From the NCBI GenBank assembly GCA_025093985.1, contig JACAAK010000003.1:3410001-3474000 (forward strand): a stretch of 64,000 nucleotides of DNA, in the 5' to 3' direction. The notes beneath the pieces are model-generated. The model had not been told where the DNA came from and searched no databases. It was given only the letters and a program-made list of their open reading frames with translations. The DNA comes from Calvatia gigantea (Eukaryota; Basidiomycota; Agaricomycetes; Agaricales; Lycoperdaceae). The position numbers and the translations under genes were made by a program. Shown in pieces: positions 62,292-64,000 of the stretch (position 1 is the stretch's first letter; the number at the start of each line of letters is the position of its first letter).

Positions 62292-63126
62292 ATGGTGAGT
62301 ACATTTCTCATCGGCAAAAGTGTACGTTCGTTGATAAGACTAGTCGATTATGGATCATAACGGTGGCTCCGTCATAGCCATGGTGGGCAAGGACTGTGTG
62401 GCCATCGCATCAGACTTGCGTCTCGGAAACCAAGGTCTTGGTATTTCTTCCAACTTTCAGAGGGTATGGCACACCTTCAGTTTGGTTGTTAAACCGCTCA
62501 ACTTGAATTGAAGGTTTTCCCTGTCACAGACCGTATCTATCTTGGGCTACCTGGTCTAGCCACGGACGTAACGACACTGTCTGTCGTACACTGCTTGATC
62601 AAGAATACGATTACTAACTCGCATCGAACAGACGAGAGCGGTTCCGTCTCCGAGTAAACATGTATACCATCAAAGAGGAACGAGAGATCGAACCACAAGC
62701 CTTCGCCCACCTCGTCTCCTCGACATTATACGAGCACCGATTTGGTCCCTACTTCATCGAACCGGTTATCGCTGGACTGTCCAAGACTCCAACCGGGGGG
62801 GTTAAGCCATTTATTGCCGCAACCTGATCTCATTGGTTGTCTCAACTTTGCAAAGGACTTCGTAGTAGCTGGAACGGCGAGTACAAAATTATTTGGTGTT
62901 GCTGAGGGTTTGTGGGAACCAGATTTGGAGCCAGAGGATCTCTTTGAAACGATCTCGCAAACACTACTTAATGCGGTGGATCGGGATGCATTTTCAGGCT
63001 GGGGTGCTGTTGTCCATGTAGTGTGAGTGTCATATTGATATCCACCAATTTGTTTTCTTACTATCGTCCCCTCCTAGCACCAAGGACCAAGTTATCACAC
63101 GCAAGTTGAAAGCAAGAATGGATTAA
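62292..63126 (+). CDS. PUP3: Proteasome subunit beta type-3
   Basis: A non-catalytic beta3 subunit of the 20S proteasome core. The first coding exon is only ATG. After an intron at 62295-62343 the protein continues SIMDHNGGSVIAMVGKDCVA, matching the conserved MSIM.YNGG start of beta3. Further blocks are DRIYLGLPGLATDV, RFRLRVNMYTIKEERE, LYEHRFGPYFIEPVIAGL, DLIGCLNFAKDFVVAGT, LWEPDLEPEDLFETISQ, LLNAVDRDAFSGWGAVVH and the terminal TRKLKARMD. About 207 residues. One extra base (T near 62825, GCAACCTGATCT) breaks FIAAT from DLIGC. Because this subunit is essential, the break is almost surely a sequence error. Confidence 0.94.
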
Positions 63127-63264
63127 GCAGACTCATATGTTGTACCTACCACCTTACATTTTCTTTTATTCAATTATGAGCCATCAAGCAATCCGGATGT
63201 GATGTGATAGCATAATTCTGATCTTGGCGATTCCGACCCTTGACTTTCTTGTTCCAACATTGTG

Positions 63265-64000
63265 ATGTTAATGCCCGCTTTTTCTCGCACTCTGAGAAAA
63301 TTGGTCCAGGTTTTCTTTGTTGTCTCCCTTCTTGCTTACTACAGTGTCGACGTGACTCGCCCTCGTTCATCCCGAGGGCTGCCACTTGAAGTCGAAACGC
63401 GTTGGGCAGCAACCTACACAACTCTTAGAAAGGGCACATTGTATCGCAAACCCTCCTTCAAGGATTTGCAAACCCCAGATGTAACAGCCGTGATACTTAA
63501 CTGGTCTCGCCTTCCGAATGTTATCCAACTGGCGAGAATCATGTGCCATTCATTGAGGGATATTCTTGTTGAGGTATTTATTTGGAACAACAACCCCAGG
63601 CCATTGACTTTAGAGGTCAGTTAACAAATTGGTACATTTAAACATCTGTTGATGCGAGCAGGATTTTGCGGAAGCCAAATGTCCTCATCATATGCTCAAA
63701 ATCTACAATTCACCGGAAAATGTCTACTTCCAAGCGCGGTTTCTAGCGTGTGCTCGGGCCAACACTCGGTATTGCTTCATCCAGGTCGATTCTTTCGTTC
63801 ACTCCTGTCGTCGACGATAATTAACTTTTGCAAATACCGGTATAGGATGACGACTATTTCATCCGGCCAACTATCATCCGTGCAATGCGAACGCGAATGC
63901 CGGAAATCCAGAACACCTCCCTTCATCTACTTCCGCCACATGAGATGTTATACTCTCAATTGAGCAGAATTCGAGTTGGGTCGACTGTTCATACACTATT
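63265..64000 (+). CDS. Putative type II membrane glycosyltransferase (3' partial)
   Basis: The gene runs off the right edge. A short cytosolic N-terminus with Arg/Lys (MLMPAFSRTLRKLVQ) and one hydrophobic segment (VFFVVSLLAYYSV) suggest a signal anchor. The lumenal part contains TPDVTAVILNWSRLPNVIQLAR, a GT-A-like nucleotide-sugar entry strand. FIWNNNPRPLTLEDFAEAKC, NSPENVYFQARFLACARANT and CFIQ joined by an intron to DDDYFIRP (a DXD-like motif, 63848-63870) follow, then LHLLPPHEML. I know this architecture from many Agaricomycete proteins. The family is uncharacterised biochemically as far as I know. Introns at about 63617-63661 and 63792-63846. The start ATG at 63265 is chosen over the upstream GTG. 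Confidence 0.75.

Overview
The window looks like nuclear DNA of a mushroom-forming basidiomycete (Agaricomycetes, by inference). Genes are close together on both strands. Most are cut by many introns of about 45-75 nt with GTRNGT donors, CTRAY-like branch points and YAG acceptors. The gene content also fits: fungal GH5 exo-beta-1,3-glucanases, a polyporopepsin-type aspartic peptidase, a UCS-only myosin chaperone, class I myosin, and a type II membrane protein of a family I know from Agaricomycetes. I see no rRNA, tRNA, CRISPR array or intact transposon.

Layout. 1-1681: 3' part of a taxilin-like coiled-coil gene with a SUMO-like domain in the middle. 1948-3490 (-): UDP-GlcNAc pyrophosphorylase. 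4436-8609: two tandem exo-beta-1,3-glucanases. 8848-10304 (-) and 10515-14560: a head-to-head pair of OAC1-type mitochondrial carrier and MDM1/SNX13-type PXA-RGS-PX protein. 14675-16438 (-) and 16557-18639: head-to-head TRM6 and the UNC-45/She4 myosin chaperone. The chaperone is followed directly by a class I myosin (18892-23491), which is its likely client. 23746-25974 (-): unassigned Ser/Pro-rich protein. 26102-26980 (-): riboflavin synthase. 28036-29765: RING-H2 E3 ligase.

29.8-38.8 kb is a gene-poor island. It holds one intact secreted aspartic peptidase (34298-36128, -), a decayed fragment of myo-inositol-1-phosphate synthase (about 33520-34210, -), and about 6 kb without a recognisable gene.

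38.8-64 kb is dense again: a giant coiled-coil protein, an Lgl/Sro7/tomosyn homologue, the Golgi SNARE Gos1, a TatD/Scn1 hydrolase head-to-head with TRM5, the calcium-regulated aspartate/glutamate carrier, a secreted Thr/Val- and Gly/Ser/Tyr-repeat protein, a TXNDC17-like thioredoxin, a MoaA-MoaC (MOCS1-type) molybdopterin gene, proteasome subunit beta3, and the 5' part of a putative glycosyltransferase. Themes are membrane traffic and the actin cortex (Mdm1, myosin-I and chaperone, Sro7, Gos1), tRNA methylation (Trm6, Trm5), the cell wall, and mitochondrial transport.

The strongest observation is in the MoaA-MoaC gene. The terminal Gly-Gly-stop of the MoaA part overlaps a 5' splice site, and removing a 72-nt intron there joins MoaA in frame to MoaC. 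This matches the alternative-splicing logic of animal MOCS1. A second pattern is that at least nine conserved genes, including an essential proteasome subunit, show one-base frame breaks. This points to indel errors in the sequence more than to biology. I did not find a clearly new multi-gene system.
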